Shown: one piece after another, positions 9,657 through 18,612 of the stretch
Position numbering within the stretch: position 1 is the first letter of the stretch
How the letters are laid out: each line of letters begins with the position of its first letter
Assembly (NCBI GenBank): GCA_002284895.1
Contig: CP015605.1
Span: 558,001-622,000 of the forward strand
Length of the DNA stretch: 64,000 bases
Reading direction: 5' to 3'
Source: Actinobacteria bacterium IMCC19121
GTDB lineage: Bacteria > Actinomycetota > Actinomycetes > Nanopelagicales > Nanopelagicaceae
The notes under the pieces: generated by a model
Seen by the model: the letters and a program-made list of their open reading frames with translations, nothing else
What the model was told of the DNA's origin: nothing
The model's database searches: none
Made by a program: the position numbers and the translations under genes

Positions 9657-10447
9657 AATATGTCATTAGTGATGTCATGACAATTACTAAGCGCCAACTG
9701 CTCCAGCTTGCTCGAATCCCTGAAGTTCTAGTTTTCTCAACTATTCAGCCAGTGATGTTTGTGCTTCTTTTCCGTTTTGTATTTGGCGGCTCAATTTCTA
9801 CTGGCCAGCCAGGGGGATATGTTCAACTTCTTATGCCTGGAATCTTCGTTCAGACTGTGGCATTTACTTTGGCGGCAACTGCAGTTGGCTTAGCTGAAGA
9901 TATGAAGAAGGGCCTCATCGATCGCTTTAGATCTTTGCCAATTTCAAGAGGCGCAGTTGTCATTGGTCGCACCTTTGGTGATGCACTTCTTAACATTCTT
10001 GTCTTAACTGTTATGGCAGCTGCTGGATATGCCGTTGGTTGGCGTCCAACATCAGGCTCACTTTCAATCGCTTTAGCTTTCTTATTCTTATTTATGTTTG
10101 GTTATGCCCTCTCATGGATTGGTATCTATGTTGGCTTAGCCGTTAAAGAGGCACGAACTGTGCAGAGTGTGGGTTTCTTAGTTACTTTCCCGCTAACTTT
10201 TCTTTCAAATGCCTTTGCACCAACTACTGGAATGCCAAAAGCGCTGCAGTACTTTGCTGAATGGAACCCAGTTTCAACAATGGTGGCTGCGTGCCGTCAG
10301 CTCTTTGGTCTAAAAAATGAGTTTGGGGCAACAGCTAGCTCTTGGCCTAGCCAGCATCCATTGGAGACATCATTGCTCTATATGGTTTTGCTAATGGTGG
10401 TATTTATCCCACTGAGTATTAGAAAGTATAAAAATACTTCTAATTAA
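9653..10447 (+). CDS. ABC-2 type transporter permease (DrrB family)
   Basis: A 264-aa integral membrane protein with about six hydrophobic helices, matching the ABC2_membrane family: an N-terminal soluble stretch (MTITKRQLLQLARIPEVLVF), then VMFVLLFRFVFGG, and LIDRFRSLPISRGAVV in the coupling loop. It is the partner of the upstream DrrA-like ATPase, with an ATGA overlap that couples translation. Length is normal for DrrB. The last codons overlap the stop of convergent greA by 4 bases. Confidence 0.88.
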   Translation: MKYVISDVMTITKRQLLQLARIPEVLVFSTIQPVMFVLLFRFVFGGSISTGQPGGYVQLLMPGIFVQTVAFTLAATAVGLAEDMKKGLIDRFRSLPISRGAVVIGRTFGDALLNILVLTVMAAAGYAVGWRPTSGSLSIALAFLFLFMFGYALSWIGIYVGLAVKEARTVQSVGFLVTFPLTFLSNAFAPTTGMPKALQYFAEWNPVSTMVAACRQLFGLKNEFGATASSWPSQHPLETSLLYMVLLMVVFIPLSIRKYKNTSN

Positions 10448-10920
10448 GAATAAAACTCGGCAGCTTTAATTACTACCTTAATCTCACGCCCATTAGGTGC
10501 GGTGTATGAAACGCTCGCACCGATCTCTGCGCCCATCACTGCAGCACCAAGTGGTGATTTCTCGCTATAGACATCGAGATCTCCTGATGCAATTTCACGT
10601 GAACCCAAAAGGAACTTCATTTCATCTCCAGCAATTTCTGCAGTGACAACCATGCCTGCGCCAACTTTGCCATCGGCAGCAGCTGGTGGAGTTCCAATGT
10701 GAGCATTTTCTAACATCTGCTTGAGCTGGCGGATGCGCGCTTCCATCTTGCCCTGCTCATCGCGGGCTGCGTGGTAACCACCGTTTTCTTTTAAGTCACC
10801 TTCAGCTCGCGCAGCTTCAATCTTTGCTGTGACATCTTTGCGGCCATGCTGTTCTAAGTTTTCTAATTCGGCGCGCAAACGATCTGCAGCTTCCTGCGTT
10901 AACCATGTTTGTGCGCTCAT
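10444..10920 (-). CDS. greA: Transcription elongation factor GreA
   Basis: A 158-aa GreA: N-terminal coiled coil (DRLRAELENLEQHGRKDVTA and KMEARIRQLKQMLENA) with the acidic tip residues DLKENGGYHAARDEQ, then a C-terminal FKBP-like domain (SPLGAAVMGAEIGASVSY). It stimulates transcript cleavage by backtracked RNA polymerase. Upstream on its strand TACCTT lies 8 bases before the ATG, consistent with a leaderless promoter. In mycobacteria greA is next to the DUF4307 gene, as here. Its stop overlaps that of the convergent permease. Confidence 0.95.
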   Translation of the reverse strand: MSAQTWLTQEAADRLRAELENLEQHGRKDVTAKIEAARAEGDLKENGGYHAARDEQGKMEARIRQLKQMLENAHIGTPPAAADGKVGAGMVVTAEIAGDEMKFLLGSREIASGDLDVYSEKSPLGAAVMGAEIGASVSYTAPNGREIKVVIKAAEFYS

Positions 10921-10958
10921 AAGGCGTAAAGGTACTAGGTGGGTGTAGCTCCTACAAC

Positions 10959-11348
10959 TTATTTAATGCGACAGGCAACCACATCAGCATTAACGCCTTG
11001 GCTACGCGTAGGAATATCAGTGTTTTTCTGCACCACTGTGCGGCCTGGCCCGATTTCATCTTCAATCTGTCCTACGACAGTTTTATCGTAATCTCTGGCA
11101 ACCAAGGTGCACGTTAAAACCTGATTTTTATCTTTTCTGACTACTTCATATCTAATCGACATTTCACGATCTGTTGTGGCAGTAAATGAAATAACAGAGG
11201 CTCGAATATTGGGGTTTGAATGGTGAAGTCCTACCCACACCAGCCAGCTCATTCCAATAACAGCGATAACTATGGCCGGGGCCACCCAGCCCTTGGTTGG
11301 GCGCACGCCATAGCGATCCTCGTAGGAGAACTCGGGGCCTGATTGCAT
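10959..11348 (-). CDS. DUF4307 domain membrane protein
   Basis: A 129-aa protein with a short cytosolic N-terminus (EDRYGVRPTKGW), one membrane helix (VAPAIVIAVIGMSWLVWVGL, ~residues 22-41) and an extracytoplasmic beta-rich domain ending ADVVACRIK. This matches the DUF4307 family found beside greA and the mycothiol conjugate amidase gene mca in Actinobacteria. Function unknown. It is divergent from a 45-aa membrane protein across only 14 bases, with a CATAAT hexamer 6 bases before its ATG. Confidence 0.8.
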   Translation of the reverse strand: MQSGPEFSYEDRYGVRPTKGWVAPAIVIAVIGMSWLVWVGLHHSNPNIRASVISFTATTDREMSIRYEVVRKDKNQVLTCTLVARDYDKTVVGQIEDEIGPGRTVVQKNTDIPTRSQGVNADVVACRIK

Positions 11349-11362
11349 GCAATGATTATGCC

Positions 11363-11500
11363 ATGCAAAAAAACTATGAGGTGGGTGCCGCAGGTTCTCT
11401 TACCATTGCTATTTTGATTATCGCTGTAGTTTTCTTGATGCGCAGTTTCTATAAGCGCTTTATGGGTGTTGATCGAAGCGATGACGGCGCAGACCAGTAA
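11363..11500 (+). CDS. Small single-pass membrane protein (45 aa)
   Basis: A 45-aa ORF with one hydrophobic helix (SLTIAILIIAVVFLMRSFYK) and a polar C-terminal tail. It sits where mycobacteria have a small membrane protein next to mca, divergent from the DUF4307 gene, and its 3' end overlaps the SURF1 gene by 20 bases. Its position, start ATG and positive-inside topology make it credible despite its size. No function is assigned. The alternative reading from 11297 overlaps the DUF4307 gene and is rejected. Confidence 0.6.
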   Translation: MQKNYEVGAAGSLTIAILIIAVVFLMRSFYKRFMGVDRSDDGADQ

Positions 11501-12197
11501 CTCACTTTTATCCAAAATAGCTCAAGGCTTAGCAGTCCTGCTTGTTGTAGTCATCTTTTTCTCACTTGGCCTGTGGCAGTTAGATAGAGCTAAAGCGTTA
11601 AAAGAAAGTTTGGTAACTGCTACTCACGTTGATACAAATATCGTGCCACTGACATCTATTGCCACTGTAAGGCAGCCTCTTGCGCCAGAAGCTTTTAATC
11701 GGATGGTTGAAGTTTCAGGTCACTACGTTGCAACCTATAGAGCTCCCAACCAATTTGATGCAAATAAAGTGATGAACGATTGGGAAGTGGGTTTGCTCCA
11801 AATTGGAACAAACCAAGGAATTTTGGTTGTGAAGGGTTTGTGGTCAGAGCGATTGCTTAACCCAGATATTTCACAGGCCATGGTTATAGATATCCAGGGG
11901 CAGTTACGTGCATCTCAATCCGAGGATCGTTCAATTAATGGTGATGGGGCGATTTCGCGCCTGGATAGCTCTGTGATTGTGGGATTAACTGATTTAGATT
12001 TATTTGATGGCTATGTAATGGCAACTTCTGAATCACACAACGGCTCACAATTACTTCGCCAGCGCCTGAGCCCAGAGAAGTTAAGCTCTCGCATCCCAGG
12101 CTATTACTGGCAACACATCTCCTATGTGGTGATCTGGTGGCTTATGGCAGCGGTGGTGCTTTACCTTCCCTTCTATCGCCGTAGAGTTAAGCCATGA
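11481..12197 (+). CDS. SURF1 family cytochrome oxidase biogenesis protein
   Basis: A 238-aa protein with the SURF1 architecture: an N-terminal helix (~15-35) with the FFSLGLWQLDRAKALKES signature, an extracytoplasmic domain, and a C-terminal helix (YYWQHISYVVIWWLMAA) ending in a basic tail (YRRRVKP). SURF1 assists heme A insertion or assembly of aa3 oxidase. A GTG at 11466 is an alternative start; ATG 11481 is chosen because it gives a normal N-terminus. It overlaps the small membrane ORF before it and the DUF3817 ORF after it. Confidence 0.87.
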   Translation: MTAQTSNSLLSKIAQGLAVLLVVVIFFSLGLWQLDRAKALKESLVTATHVDTNIVPLTSIATVRQPLAPEAFNRMVEVSGHYVATYRAPNQFDANKVMNDWEVGLLQIGTNQGILVVKGLWSERLLNPDISQAMVIDIQGQLRASQSEDRSINGDGAISRLDSSVIVGLTDLDLFDGYVMATSESHNGSQLLRQRLSPEKLSSRIPGYYWQHISYVVIWWLMAAVVLYLPFYRRRVKP

Positions 12198-12493
12198 AAT
12201 CTAGCCTTGCGCGTTTTAGAGTAATGGCCATTACGGCCGGCGTCATGTCCTTGCTTTTGTGGTTTGTAGATCTGCCTGTGGCTTATCTATTGAATAACCC
12301 AGACTGGAAGGCAGCCGTTGCCTGGATTCCATTTGTTCATGGATGGGTCTATTTCGTTTATGTGATTGCCGCACTTCAATTTTCCGTAAAGGCCAAGTGG
12401 CCAATAAGCAAGATTCTTTGGCTACTTTTGGCCGGCACACTTCCAGTTGCCTCACTGATTGCAGAACGTCGAGTTGTTCGCGCTTATTCGTAA
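12194..12493 (+). CDS. DUF3817 domain membrane protein
   Basis: A 99-aa integral membrane protein with three hydrophobic segments. The middle contains FVHGWVYFVYVIAALQF and the end AGTLPVASLIAERRVV, both typical of DUF3817. Actinobacteria often carry it near cytochrome oxidase assembly genes. Its ATGA overlaps the SURF1 stop. The function is unknown; the context suggests a role linked to the respiratory chain, but this is inference. Confidence 0.8.
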   Translation: MKSSLARFRVMAITAGVMSLLLWFVDLPVAYLLNNPDWKAAVAWIPFVHGWVYFVYVIAALQFSVKAKWPISKILWLLLAGTLPVASLIAERRVVRAYS

Positions 12494-13250
12494 ACTCATT
12501 AAATCTTTGCTCTATCCACTCTATGAGTGGCGTTTAGTTCGAGCATTAGATTTCACTAAGACTCCCCACCATGTTGGTGTCATTCTCGACGGCAATCGCC
12601 GGTGGGCAAAAGCTAATCCCAGCAATAGCGATCCCAATGGCCATAAAGCTGGGGCCAATAAAATTATTGAGTTTTTAGGTTGGTGTGATGATGCCGATGT
12701 TCGGGTTGTGACGCTGTGGTTGCTATCAACGGATAACTTCAAAAGAAGCTCGGATGAGATTGAAGAGCTGCTCAAGATTATTGGCGACACTGTCGATGAG
12801 TTAGCGGCAACGGGCCGTTGGAATATTAAAGCGGTGGGGGCTCTAGATCTCTTGCCTCCATGGCTGAGTGAAAAACTAGCTGGACTAAAGCCCATCCGAA
12901 ATGATGGCGTTGAAGTAAACGTTGCCATTAGTTATGGGGGCCGGCGCGAAATTGTTGATGCCGTGAAGTCATATCTTGGCGAAGAAGAAAAGTCAGGCCA
13001 TTCTCTTAATCAAGCTAAAGAGAAGTTGACTGCCGATGATATTTCTAAGTTTTTATACACCGCAGGCCAACCAGATCCAGAGCTGTTGATTAGAACATCT
13101 GGAGAGCAACGCCTGGGAGGATTTCTTTTGTGGCAAAGCGCGCTATCTGAGTTCTACTTCTGTGAGGCGTATTGGCCAGATTTTCGCCGGTTGGATTTCT
13201 TACGTGCTCTACGTGCCTATTCACTACGACAACGCCGTTTCGGCAGTTGA
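12459..13250 (+). CDS. uppS: Isoprenyl diphosphate synthase, cis-prenyl transferase (UPPS family)
   Basis: A ~250-263 aa cis-prenyl transferase that builds the polyprenyl phosphate carrier for cell-wall synthesis. The catalytic Asp motif (GVILDGNRRWAKAN), the VTLWLLSTDNFKR segment, SYGGRREIVDA and the C-terminal RTSGEQRLGGFLLWQS with FYFCEAYWPDF are intact. The N-terminal LYPLYEWRLVRAL matches the short-chain actinobacterial type. The start is uncertain: ATG 12459 overlaps DUF3817 by 35 bases, and TTG codons at 12474 and 12504 are plausible. It could make Z,E-farnesyl or decaprenyl diphosphate; the sequence alone does not decide. Confidence 0.88.
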   Translation: MQNVELFALIRKLIKSLLYPLYEWRLVRALDFTKTPHHVGVILDGNRRWAKANPSNSDPNGHKAGANKIIEFLGWCDDADVRVVTLWLLSTDNFKRSSDEIEELLKIIGDTVDELAATGRWNIKAVGALDLLPPWLSEKLAGLKPIRNDGVEVNVAISYGGRREIVDAVKSYLGEEEKSGHSLNQAKEKLTADDISKFLYTAGQPDPELLIRTSGEQRLGGFLLWQSALSEFYFCEAYWPDFRRLDFLRALRAYSLRQRRFGS

Positions 13251-13317
13251 GATTTTCACCAAAAACGTCAACAAGATTTAACTTTTCTAGAGCGCGTGTT
13301 GCCACAGAGTTAGCCTC

Positions 13318-13335
13318 AAGGTGTTCTACCTTTTT
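13318..13335 (+). terminator. Weak hairpin with T-run after the prenyl transferase gene
   Basis: AAGGT (13318-13322) and ACCTT (13328-13332) pair around GTTCT, followed by more T residues. The 5-bp stem is short, so this is a weak candidate terminator for the SURF1-DUF3817-uppS transcript. The rest of the 138-base gap (13251-13388) shows only the GAGGAG ribosome site of the next gene at its end. Confidence 0.3.
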
Positions 13336-13388
13336 ACATATCCAAAGCACCACCCCACGAGTACAACTAAAAATGAGGAGTCCAGCCA

Positions 13389-14705
13389 TTGGCTTCCAAG
13401 AGTCAAAGCTCTAGAAAGACTTTTGTTTTAGATACCAGCGTTTTATTAGCTGATCCTGGTGCCCTGCACAGATTTGCCGAACATGAAGTAATCATTCCTA
13501 TCGCTGTTATTGGCGAACTTGAGACCAAACGCGATCACCCAGAACTGGGCTACTTTGCCCGCGCAGCCCTGCGTGCTTTAGATGATCTTCGCATTACCCA
13601 TGGCCGACTTGATCAGCCGCTGACTGTGACACCTGAAGGTGGCACGCTTTCTGTGGAACTCAACCACACCGACCTTTCCACCTTGCCCCATGGCTTTTTG
13701 CGAGATGGCACAAACGACTCTCGAATCCTGGCCATTGCTAAGAACTTAATGTCAGATGGCAAGAACGTTGTTTTAGTTACTAAGGATTTACCGCTTCGAG
13801 TTAAAGCATCATCGGTGGGTGTTGAGGCCCAAGAGTATTTGGCAGAGCTGGTTGCCAATAGCGGTTGGACTGGAATTGAAGAGCTCACCGTTGGCTCATC
13901 GGTTATCGATGATCTCTACTCTTCTGATCGGGCCGATCATGAAGCTGCCCATAGCCTTCCGATTCACACCGGAGTTGTTTTGCACTCAGATCGTGGCAGC
14001 GCACTTGCCCGAGTAACGGCCGATAAGCAGCTGCAGTTAATTAGGGGAGACCGCTCAGCTTTTGGTTTGCATGGGCGAAGCGCCGAACAGCGCATTGCGC
14101 TCGACCTACTTCTAGATGACTCCATCGGAATTGTTTCAATGGGCGGACGGGCTGGAACTGGTAAGTCGGCGTTGGCGTTGTGCGCAGGTCTTGAAGCAGT
14201 GATGGAAAAGCGCATCCATAAAAAGGTAGTTATCTTCCGGCCCCTCTATCCAGTGGGCGGCCAGGAACTTGGATACTTGCCAGGAAGTGAGGGTGAAAAG
14301 ATGTCGCCCTGGGCCCAGGCAGTCTTTGACACTTTAGGCGCACTTGTTAGCCAGCCAGTTATTGATGAGATCGTGGACCGAGGCTTAATTGAGGTTCTAC
14401 CTCTGACCCACATCCGCGGACGTTCCCTTCATGACTCCTTTGTCATCGTCGATGAAGCTCAGTCTTTGGAGCGCGGAGTTCTTTTAACCGTGCTCTCCAG
14501 AATCGGCACCGCCTCCAGAGTCGTTTTGACCCATGACATTGGCCAGAGGGACAACCTTCGAGTCGGTCGCCATGATGGTGTGGTCGCAGTTGTTGAAACT
14601 TTGAAGGGACACCCCCTCTTTGCCCACGTGACCTTGACTCGAAGCGAGCGCTCGCCGATTGCAGCCCTTGTGACCGAGATGCTGGAAGGTCCATTACCGG
14701 GCTAA
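13389..14705 (+). CDS. phoH2: PIN-domain PhoH-like ATPase (PhoH2)
   Basis: A 438-aa fusion. Residues ~10-140 form a PIN nuclease domain ([15 protein letters not shown], then [12 protein letters not shown]), and residues ~225-430 a PhoH ATPase with Walker A ([12 protein letters not shown]) and Walker B ([10 protein letters not shown]). Mycobacterial PhoH2 is an RNA helicase/ribonuclease of this architecture. The start is TTG 13389, supported by GAGGAG 8-10 bases upstream. It stands between a cell-wall lipid gene and a secreted lytic protein. Length is typical. Confidence 0.9.
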   Translation: MASKSQSSRKTFVLDTSVLLADPGALHRFAEHEVIIPIAVIGELETKRDHPELGYFARAALRALDDLRITHGRLDQPLTVTPEGGTLSVELNHTDLSTLPHGFLRDGTNDSRILAIAKNLMSDGKNVVLVTKDLPLRVKASSVGVEAQEYLAELVANSGWTGIEELTVGSSVIDDLYSSDRADHEAAHSLPIHTGVVLHSDRGSALARVTADKQLQLIRGDRSAFGLHGRSAEQRIALDLLLDDSIGIVSMGGRAGTGKSALALCAGLEAVMEKRIHKKVVIFRPLYPVGGQELGYLPGSEGEKMSPWAQAVFDTLGALVSQPVIDEIVDRGLIEVLPLTHIRGRSLHDSFVIVDEAQSLERGVLLTVLSRIGTASRVVLTHDIGQRDNLRVGRHDGVVAVVETLKGHPLFAHVTLTRSERSPIAALVTEMLEGPLPG

Positions 14706-14717
14706 AAGAAAGTCACA

Positions 14718-14898
14718 GTCACATTTAGGGCAATTCGGACATTCCCCTAAGTGACCTGCGGTTTTACCCCATCCACAGCTTCACCTTCTCTGTGAATCTG
14801 CGACTTAGGCCTAGTTAGATTTGCCGATGTCAGTCCTAGGCGCCACTCTAAAGCCATTCCCCGTTAGTTATGAAGCCTCACATCGAGGCTGATGGCTT
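14718..14898 (+). promoter_or_regulatory. Structured leader upstream of the transglycosylase-like gene
   Basis: The 232-base gap contains nested inverted repeats in series. GTCAC + TTAGGG (14718-14730) pair with CCCTAA + GTGAC (14745-14755). CACAG (14774-14778) pairs with CTGTG (14790-14794). GCCTAG (14809-14814) pairs with CTAGGC (14836-14841). AAGCCAT (14851-14857) pairs with ATGGCTT (14892-14898), and encloses AGCCTC/GAGGCT (14874-14879/14885-14890). This looks like a structured 5' leader. Actinobacterial cell-wall lytic genes often carry ydaO (c-di-AMP) riboswitches, but I could not match the conserved ydaO cores. The class is therefore unassigned. Confidence 0.45.
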
Positions 14899-14937
14899 GC
14901 GGTCAGGTGATGCGGGTGAGAGAAAAGGAGTAGAGCT

Positions 14938-15525
14938 ATGACGATCAAGCGCAAGAGTATTGCGATCTGGAGCATCGTTGCCTCCATGCTCTTTTTATCC
15001 TCGGCCCTGCCAAGTGCTTATGGTCTGGAATTTCCAATGACCTCTGCCGTTGAAATTGAAGGCGATGCCACAATTTTGGCAGCGGCCGTAAATCCCATCG
15101 ATAGCGCTGCAGCCCTATATGGCTCCATCAATTTAGCCTCCACACCAGTCGGTGCCATGTTCTCCTCAGATTTAGCGTTGGTCTCTGCCATTAGCGCTTC
15201 AGTTGAAATGGCTCGCACCGCAATAGGTGCTAAAAAAGTTGCTCAGGCGATTTTGACCCAAGAGTATGGCTTTGATGATTCTCAGTTCTCATGCTTGAAC
15301 TCACTTTGGACAAAAGAGAGCCACTGGAACTACAAGGCTCACAACTACCGCTCCGGCGCACATGGGATTGCTCAAGCTCTTCCAGCTGAGAAGATGAGTG
15401 TGGTGGGAACAGATTGGCGCACAAACCCAGTCACACAGATTCGCTGGGGAATTCGCTACATCACCATGCGCTATGACACTCCATGCAAAGCATGGGCTAA
15501 GTGGAAATCACATCGTTACTACTAA
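14938..15525 (+). CDS. Secreted transglycosylase SLT-like protein
   Basis: A 195-aa exported protein. A signal peptide (KRKSIAIWSIVASMLFLSSA, cleavage likely near AYG) is followed by a ~75-aa spacer. The C-terminal domain, about residues 105-195, resembles a lysozyme-like transglycosylase seen in Actinobacteria: SQFSCLNSLWTKESHWNY with the candidate catalytic Glu, AHGIAQALPAEKM, and WGIRYI. AAAGGAG 7-8 bases upstream supports the ATG. A peptidoglycan-cleaving or resuscitation-type role is inferred. The preceding structured leader suggests riboregulation. Confidence 0.82.
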   Translation: MTIKRKSIAIWSIVASMLFLSSALPSAYGLEFPMTSAVEIEGDATILAAAVNPIDSAAALYGSINLASTPVGAMFSSDLALVSAISASVEMARTAIGAKKVAQAILTQEYGFDDSQFSCLNSLWTKESHWNYKAHNYRSGAHGIAQALPAEKMSVVGTDWRTNPVTQIRWGIRYITMRYDTPCKAWAKWKSHRYY

Positions 15526-15531
15526 AAGCTT

Positions 15532-17184
15532 TTAAGGTTTCGTTCCAATAGTTAGTGGCTTTGAGGTTTCGGCAAAGAAATCATTTCCTTTATCGTCCAC
15601 CACAATAAATGCTGGGAAATCCACAACATCGATTTTCCAGACCGCTTCCATTCCTAGCTCTTCATAATCTAGGACTTCGACTTTCTTAATACAGTCCTGT
15701 GCCAATCTGGCGGCAGGACCACCAATGGATCCTAAATAGAAACCACCATGGGTTTTGCAGGCATCAGTCACAGCCTTTGATCTATTTCCTTTTGCCAGCA
15801 TCACATGTGAGCCGCCCTTGGATTGGAAATACTCAACGTAGGAATCCATACGACCTGCAGTTGTTGGACCAAAAGAACCAGAGGCATAACCGGCAGGAGT
15901 CTTTGCAGGACCTGCGTAATACACGGCGTATTTCTTTAAATATTCTGGCATTGGAGCACCAGCATCCATCGCCTCTTTAATCTTTGCATGAGCTAAATCG
16001 CGAGCAACGACCAATGTGCCAGTCAATGACAGTCGAGTCTTTACAGGGTATTGAGAAAGCTGGGCCCTAATGGCCTCCATTGGCTGATTTAAATCAATGG
16101 CCACAACATCATCGTGTAAATGCTCATCAGTTGTTTCAGGCAAGAAGTGGGCTGGATCTTGCTCTAATTGCTCAAGGAATATGCCCTCTTTAGTGATCTT
16201 GGCCTTGGCCTGGCGATCGGCTGAACAGGACACCGCAATGGCGATAGGAAGAGATGCACCATGTCTTGGCAATCTCACAACTCGAACATCGTGGCAGAAA
16301 TACTTGCCACCAAATTGGGCGCCGATTCCAAGTGTTCTTGTCAGCTCTAGTACTTGTTTCTCTAACTCAAGGTCGCGGAAACCATGACCAGTTGTGGCAT
16401 CACCTTTTGTAGGAAGGGAATCCAAATACTTAGTACTAGCTAGCTTGGCAGTTTTAACTGTGTGCTCGGCACTCGTTCCACCGATGACAATTGCTAAGTG
16501 ATAAGGAGGACAAGCTGCCGTTCCAATAGAGCGCAGCTTTTCATCTAGCCAGGCCATGAAGGACTTGGGATTGAGAATTGCTTTAGTCTCTTGATAGAGG
16601 AAAGACTTATTAGCACTTCCGCCACCTTTGGCGATGAATAAGAAGTTGTATTCATCGGCGTGATCGCTGTCGGCATAGATTTCAATCTGGGCTGGCAGGT
16701 TATTGCCAGTGTTTTTCTCTTCCCAGGTTGTGAGCGGTGCCATCTGCGAATAGCGCAGATTCAAATTCGTATAGGCATCATAAATACCTTGTGAGATAGC
16801 TACTTCATCATTAGATGTGGTTAATACGTGTTGGCCTTTTTTAGCCATGACAAGGGCGGTGCCAGTGTCTTGGCACATCGGCAAGATTCCACCGGCAGAG
16901 ATGTTGGCATTTTTTAAAAGGTCGGTTGCAACAAAGCGATCATTAGGTGAGGCCTCTGGATCCTTGATGATATTTGCCAACTGCTGCAAATGATCTGGGC
17001 GCAAGTAATGCGAAATATCGTGGATTGCCTCAGCCGTTAGCTTTGAAAGTGCTTCTGGTGAAACTTCTAGAAACTGCCTATCACCTAGCTTTACAACCTT
17101 CACGCCCTCTTTGCTAACAAGACGGTATTTCGTCTCATCTTTTCCAAGGGGGAGAAGTTGTGAGTAGGAAAAAGTAGGCGACAT
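15532..17184 (-). CDS. fumA: Fumarate hydratase, class I (Fe-S)
   Basis: A 550-aa oxygen-sensitive class I fumarase with the alpha and beta parts fused, hydrating fumarate to malate in the TCA cycle. The cluster-ligating cysteine motif [12 protein letters not shown] is at ~residue 100, other conserved blocks are [18 protein letters not shown] and [14 protein letters not shown], and the C-terminus has [14 protein letters not shown]. Actinobacteria may use class I or class II; here the class I enzyme is visible. It ends 6 bases from the convergent transglycosylase gene. xseB lies 6 bases upstream, so fum may share the xseA-xseB transcript. Confidence 0.93.
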   Translation of the reverse strand: MSPTFSYSQLLPLGKDETKYRLVSKEGVKVVKLGDRQFLEVSPEALSKLTAEAIHDISHYLRPDHLQQLANIIKDPEASPNDRFVATDLLKNANISAGGILPMCQDTGTALVMAKKGQHVLTTSNDEVAISQGIYDAYTNLNLRYSQMAPLTTWEEKNTGNNLPAQIEIYADSDHADEYNFLFIAKGGGSANKSFLYQETKAILNPKSFMAWLDEKLRSIGTAACPPYHLAIVIGGTSAEHTVKTAKLASTKYLDSLPTKGDATTGHGFRDLELEKQVLELTRTLGIGAQFGGKYFCHDVRVVRLPRHGASLPIAIAVSCSADRQAKAKITKEGIFLEQLEQDPAHFLPETTDEHLHDDVVAIDLNQPMEAIRAQLSQYPVKTRLSLTGTLVVARDLAHAKIKEAMDAGAPMPEYLKKYAVYYAGPAKTPAGYASGSFGPTTAGRMDSYVEYFQSKGGSHVMLAKGNRSKAVTDACKTHGGFYLGSIGGPAARLAQDCIKKVEVLDYEELGMEAVWKIDVVDFPAFIVVDDKGNDFFAETSKPLTIGTKP

Positions 17185-17190
17185 TGTTTT

Positions 17191-17388
17191 TTACTTCGCC
17201 GCCGGCTTTGCAGAATCTAACTTCTTCTTGGCGCCATCTAGCCATTCCTGACAGATCTTGGCTAGCTCTTCACCGCGCTCCCAGAGCTTGAGTGATTCTT
17301 CCAAAGTGGCACTGCCATCTTCGAGGGATTCAACAACGTCAGCTAACTCATCTCGGGCAGCCTCGTAAGAAATCTTCTTTTCACTCAT
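17191..17388 (-). CDS. xseB: Exodeoxyribonuclease VII small subunit
   Basis: A 65-aa helical protein, the usual size for XseB. SYEAARDELADVVESLEDG and TLEESLKLWERGEELAK match the family. It binds the large subunit XseA, encoded 9 bases upstream on the same strand, to form the ssDNA exonuclease VII. The lysine/alanine tail is unremarkable. The order xseA-xseB, divergent from ispH, repeats the mycobacterial arrangement. Confidence 0.93.
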   Translation of the reverse strand: MSEKKISYEAARDELADVVESLEDGSATLEESLKLWERGEELAKICQEWLDGAKKKLDSAKPAAK

Positions 17389-17397
17389 GGGCTAAAT

Positions 17398-18612
17398 CTA
17401 CTCCTTTGTATTATTCGGCGTCACTGTGGCATTGGTCTCGCCCTTTGCAAGGCGCAAGCGCAATACATCGCCTGTTTTTAACTTCGTTGCATCTCGGGCA
17501 ATATCACCATTAGCTAACTGAACTACTGAGTAACCACGATCCAAGGTTGCCTGCGGTGATAGAGCTCGAACACGGGCCTTGATTTGCACTAACTCTTCTT
17601 TGGCTAACTTCACATGGCCAGCAAAAGAGCGATGGGCACGATCTTTAAGCGCCACAATGATTTCAGCACGAGAGGTGATGATCACGTGAGGATCTTTCAT
17701 CACTGGGCGATCTTTGAAGGATTTAATGCGGGTGGATTCCATTTCAATGCGAGCCAGCAAAGTGCGACGAGCTCTATCGGTGAGCTTTGAAATCATCTCT
17801 ATCTCTTCGGCAATATCTGGCACTACGCGCTTTGCTGCATCGGTGGGAGTCGATGCTCGAAAATCTGCAACGAGATCAAGTAGCGGTGAATCCTTCTCGT
17901 GACCAATGGCGCTGACAATCGGAGTTAAACAGGATGCTGCAAGTCGCACTAATGACTCATCGCTAAAGGGCAGTAGATCTTCAAAGGATCCGCCGCCTCT
18001 AGTAATGATGATGACTTCAACATCTTTATTTGCCTCTAGTTCGCGCAGCGCCTCTGATACTTCAGATACTGCTGCAGCGCCCTGCACAGTGACTTCACGG
18101 ATTTCAAATTCCACACTAGGCCAGCGGCGCTTAACGTTTTCAACAACATCTTTTTCAGCATCGGTATTGCGACCGCAGATAAGGCCAATCTTTTTTGGCA
18201 GCAGTGGCAAACTAACTTTTCGATCTGAATCAAAGAGACCTTGCGATGCAAGCAGAGTTTTTAGCGCTTCAAGGCGGGCAAGTAATTCACCGACACCTAC
18301 TTGGCGGATTTCACGGGCAGATAAAGTAAGGGAGCCGTTTTTTGTGTACCACGATGGCTTTGCATACATCACTACTCGCGCATTAGCTGGCAGCGGTTGA
18401 ATAGCTGCAATAACTGATTTGTGACACATGACCGATAGGGACATATCAACGCTGGGATCGCGCAGGCGAATAAAAGCCATCATGCCGCTGCGTTCATTGA
18501 GTTCTGAGATTTCACCTTCCACCCAGATAGGGCCAAGGCGATCTACATATTCTTTGATTGCTTCAGTAACCACCCGCACAGGCGCGGGGGATTCACTTGA
18601 AGTTTCGAACAT
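17398..18612 (-). CDS. xseA: Exodeoxyribonuclease VII large subunit
   Basis: A 404-aa XseA. An N-terminal OB fold (WVEGEISELNERSGMMAFIR) binds ssDNA, and the central catalytic domain has GLICGRNTDAEKDV, ITRGGGSFEDLLPFSDE and SAIGHEKDSPLLDLVADFRAS, the last in two conserved segments. The C-terminal coiled coil and SPQATLDRGYSVVQ motif follow. It degrades ssDNA to acid-soluble oligonucleotides in repair. The ATG lies 6 bases from a TAGGCT hexamer on its strand, giving a leaderless start divergent from ispH. Confidence 0.95.
   Translation of the reverse strand: MFETSSESPAPVRVVTEAIKEYVDRLGPIWVEGEISELNERSGMMAFIRLRDPSVDMSLSVMCHKSVIAAIQPLPANARVVMYAKPSWYTKNGSLTLSAREIRQVGVGELLARLEALKTLLASQGLFDSDRKVSLPLLPKKIGLICGRNTDAEKDVVENVKRRWPSVEFEIREVTVQGAAAVSEVSEALRELEANKDVEVIIITRGGGSFEDLLPFSDESLVRLAASCLTPIVSAIGHEKDSPLLDLVADFRASTPTDAAKRVVPDIAEEIEMISKLTDRARRTLLARIEMESTRIKSFKDRPVMKDPHVIITSRAEIIVALKDRAHRSFAGHVKLAKEELVQIKARVRALSPQATLDRGYSVVQLANGDIARDATKLKTGDVLRLRLAKGETNATVTPNNTKE

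Noticed and set aside
11164-11515. Small - strand ORFs around DUF4307 and the 45-aa gene
   Set aside because: They overlap better supported genes in other frames and show no membrane or domain pattern.
14706-14937. Calling the leader a ydaO riboswitch
   Set aside because: I could not find the conserved ydaO core sequences; only generic stems are supported.
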